Assembly: GCA_031963465.1 (NCBI GenBank)
Contig: JASSUG010000007.1
Span: 1-64,000, forward strand
DNA length: 64,000 nucleotides
Origin: Mycoavidus cysteinexigens_B
GTDB taxonomy: Bacteria > Pseudomonadota > Gammaproteobacteria > Burkholderiales > Burkholderiaceae
Direction: 5' to 3'
Shown: positions 63,161 to 64,000 of the stretch, in pieces
How positions within the stretch are numbered: the stretch's first letter is position 1
Layout: the number at the start of each line of letters is the position of its first letter
Notes under the pieces: model-generated
What the model was told of the DNA's origin: nothing
The model's database searches: none
What the model saw: the letters and a program-made list of their open reading frames with translations, nothing else
Made by a program: the position numbers and the translations under genes

Positions 63161-63832
63161 CTATTCTTCCAAATACCGATAGACGCTCCCCGAGGATGGA
63201 AAAGTTGAAACATTCCGGGTCTGATGTAGGCCCTGCTCCTTATCGGAATAGTGCCGAATCTCCATCGACTCCCCATTATTTTTCGTTGTGAAGTTGCCAG
63301 TCACTACCGGGGTGCTCTTAAACTGTGCTGGTATCGCAGTGATTCCGGCCTTTCGGGCCGCTACCAAACGACGATGGTCTTCCGTAAACAACATTACTTG
63401 TCGCCTGCTGTTGGCTGCCGCACCGTGGGTTTCCCATTTCCGGACCGGTACTTCAACAGCGGCGAGGTTTATTGGCGGCAAGTGCTTGGCGGATTGTGGG
63501 TCCTTTCTAAGTTGCTCAACCGTATCGTCTATCTTCGAACCATTTGCAAAAGTGTCGGCGATGCCGGCATGCATGGTACGGATACGCTTAGGATCAACTA
63601 GGAAAACATCGACCCCCGGTGTATGCGCGTCAAGCAACCCGTATACTTCATTTGATGAGTAAGGATTGACTGTATGCGACATAAAAATAGTCGAATATGG
63701 ATACAATTCCTCGGGCGGTGCATGGTTGTCCCAGTATTCGCCGGAGTGCTTTGCTGCAAATTCTTGCTTACGATTATGCTTGGCCTGACTTTTCTGCTTG
63801 GCCTTACTTTGCGGCTTGTTCGCGTTAAGCAT
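63161..63832 (-). CDS. ParB/Srx-fold-like effector candidate
   Basis: 223 residues; an AGGAGG lies 6 nt before the ATG. A basic Gln/Lys-rich start is followed by FANGSKIDDTVEQLRKDP, PPINLAAVEVPVRKW and EDHRRLVAARKAGITAIPAQF, which has the layout of the ParB/sulfiredoxin fold (position of D-x-x-RL-AAR-AGI). In ParB-like enzymes this loop binds a nucleotide; DHRR here replaces the usual DGxHR. It may be a nucleotide-dependent enzyme or nuclease delivered as a toxin. Function is inference. Confidence 0.55.
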   Translation of the reverse strand: MLNANKPQSKAKQKSQAKHNRKQEFAAKHSGEYWDNHAPPEELYPYSTIFMSHTVNPYSSNEVYGLLDAHTPGVDVFLVDPKRIRTMHAGIADTFANGSKIDDTVEQLRKDPQSAKHLPPINLAAVEVPVRKWETHGAAANSRRQVMLFTEDHRRLVAARKAGITAIPAQFKSTPVVTGNFTTKNNGESMEIRHYSDKEQGLHQTRNVSTFPSSGSVYRYLEE

Positions 63833-64000
63833 TAGGATCCTCCTGATTTGAAAAATTTGTATTTTTGCTGCTTGTTGTTAACGGCTGCGCAAGATGTCGC
63901 TAGAGTCGGCGTTCCCCACATCGCAAAATATATTTTTACGATCGCTTCCAGGTAAAAGGCAGATCAAGTTTTAGCTAAAGCAGATCAGGCAGGTCGAGCA

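Overview
The window looks like the chromosome of a host-associated member of the Burkholderiaceae, most like the endofungal genera (Mycoavidus, Mycetohabitans). The housekeeping genes and their order are Burkholderia-like: M50 protease - trpS - dapA - bamC, potFGHI, gltX followed by tRNA-Ala/Glu/Asp, glnA - rhodanese. Between them lie an unusually rich set of accessory genes: a giant trans-AT polyketide synthase, a lasso-peptide operon, NACHT/WD40 proteins, a NEL-type ubiquitin ligase, a row of effector-like proteins, a type III restriction system and a hipBA module. The genus is an inference from gene content; no rRNA is present to fix it.

Layout. 1-12552 (minus): the first 4184 codons of one open trans-AT PKS gene with a methyltransferase-GNAT-ACP loading module followed by KS-DH-KR-cMT-ACP, KS-DH-ACP and a third KS cut by the window edge. 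12.6-22.9 kb: conserved core (DUF1127, mutS, SlyD-like FKBP, yggU, bamC, dapA, trpS, M50 protease, PHP phosphatase, mscL) plus a decayed RhuM gene. 23.1-27.4 kb: type III restriction-modification mod-res. 28.2-33.7 kb: a D,D-peptidase and the putrescine transporter potFGHI. 33.8-35.4 kb: FMN reductase, DUF1289, GST. 35.4-39.4 kb: lasso-peptide precursor, hairpin, lasso cyclase (C) and exporter (D), with no B (leader protease) gene in view, then an IS3-type transposase scrap.

39.6-46.4 kb: a probable small island bounded by a 20-bp copy of the tRNA-Asp 3' end and the intact tRNA-Asp. It carries a 1696-residue TPR/SEFIR-TIR-like/NACHT/pentapeptide/WD40 protein with 14 WD repeats, most of them almost identical, and the lysis end of a phage (truncated endolysin, nested Rz/Rz1). 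46.4-48.3 kb: three tRNAs and gltX. 48.5-51.8 kb: LRR-NEL lipoprotein, NlpC/P60 hydrolase, fabI. 52.0-55.9 kb: a second pentapeptide-WD40 protein without the NTPase, an orphan XRE regulator, hipB-hipA. 55.9-58.2 kb: glnA and a rhodanese. 58.5-63.8 kb: five unrelated effector-like proteins (duplicated N-terminus, glycine-zipper, alpha/beta hydrolase, unknown, ParB-fold-like).

How it fits together: the accessory genes read as host and competitor interaction functions. They include secondary metabolites (PKS, lasso peptide), proteins that use eukaryote-like folds (WD40, NACHT, NEL, a possible F-box) and genome defence (type III R-M, STAND NTPase, HipBA). The most unusual items are the NLR-like gene inside a tRNA-bounded island, the NEL ligase with a lipoprotein signal, and the lasso operon that lacks its B gene.
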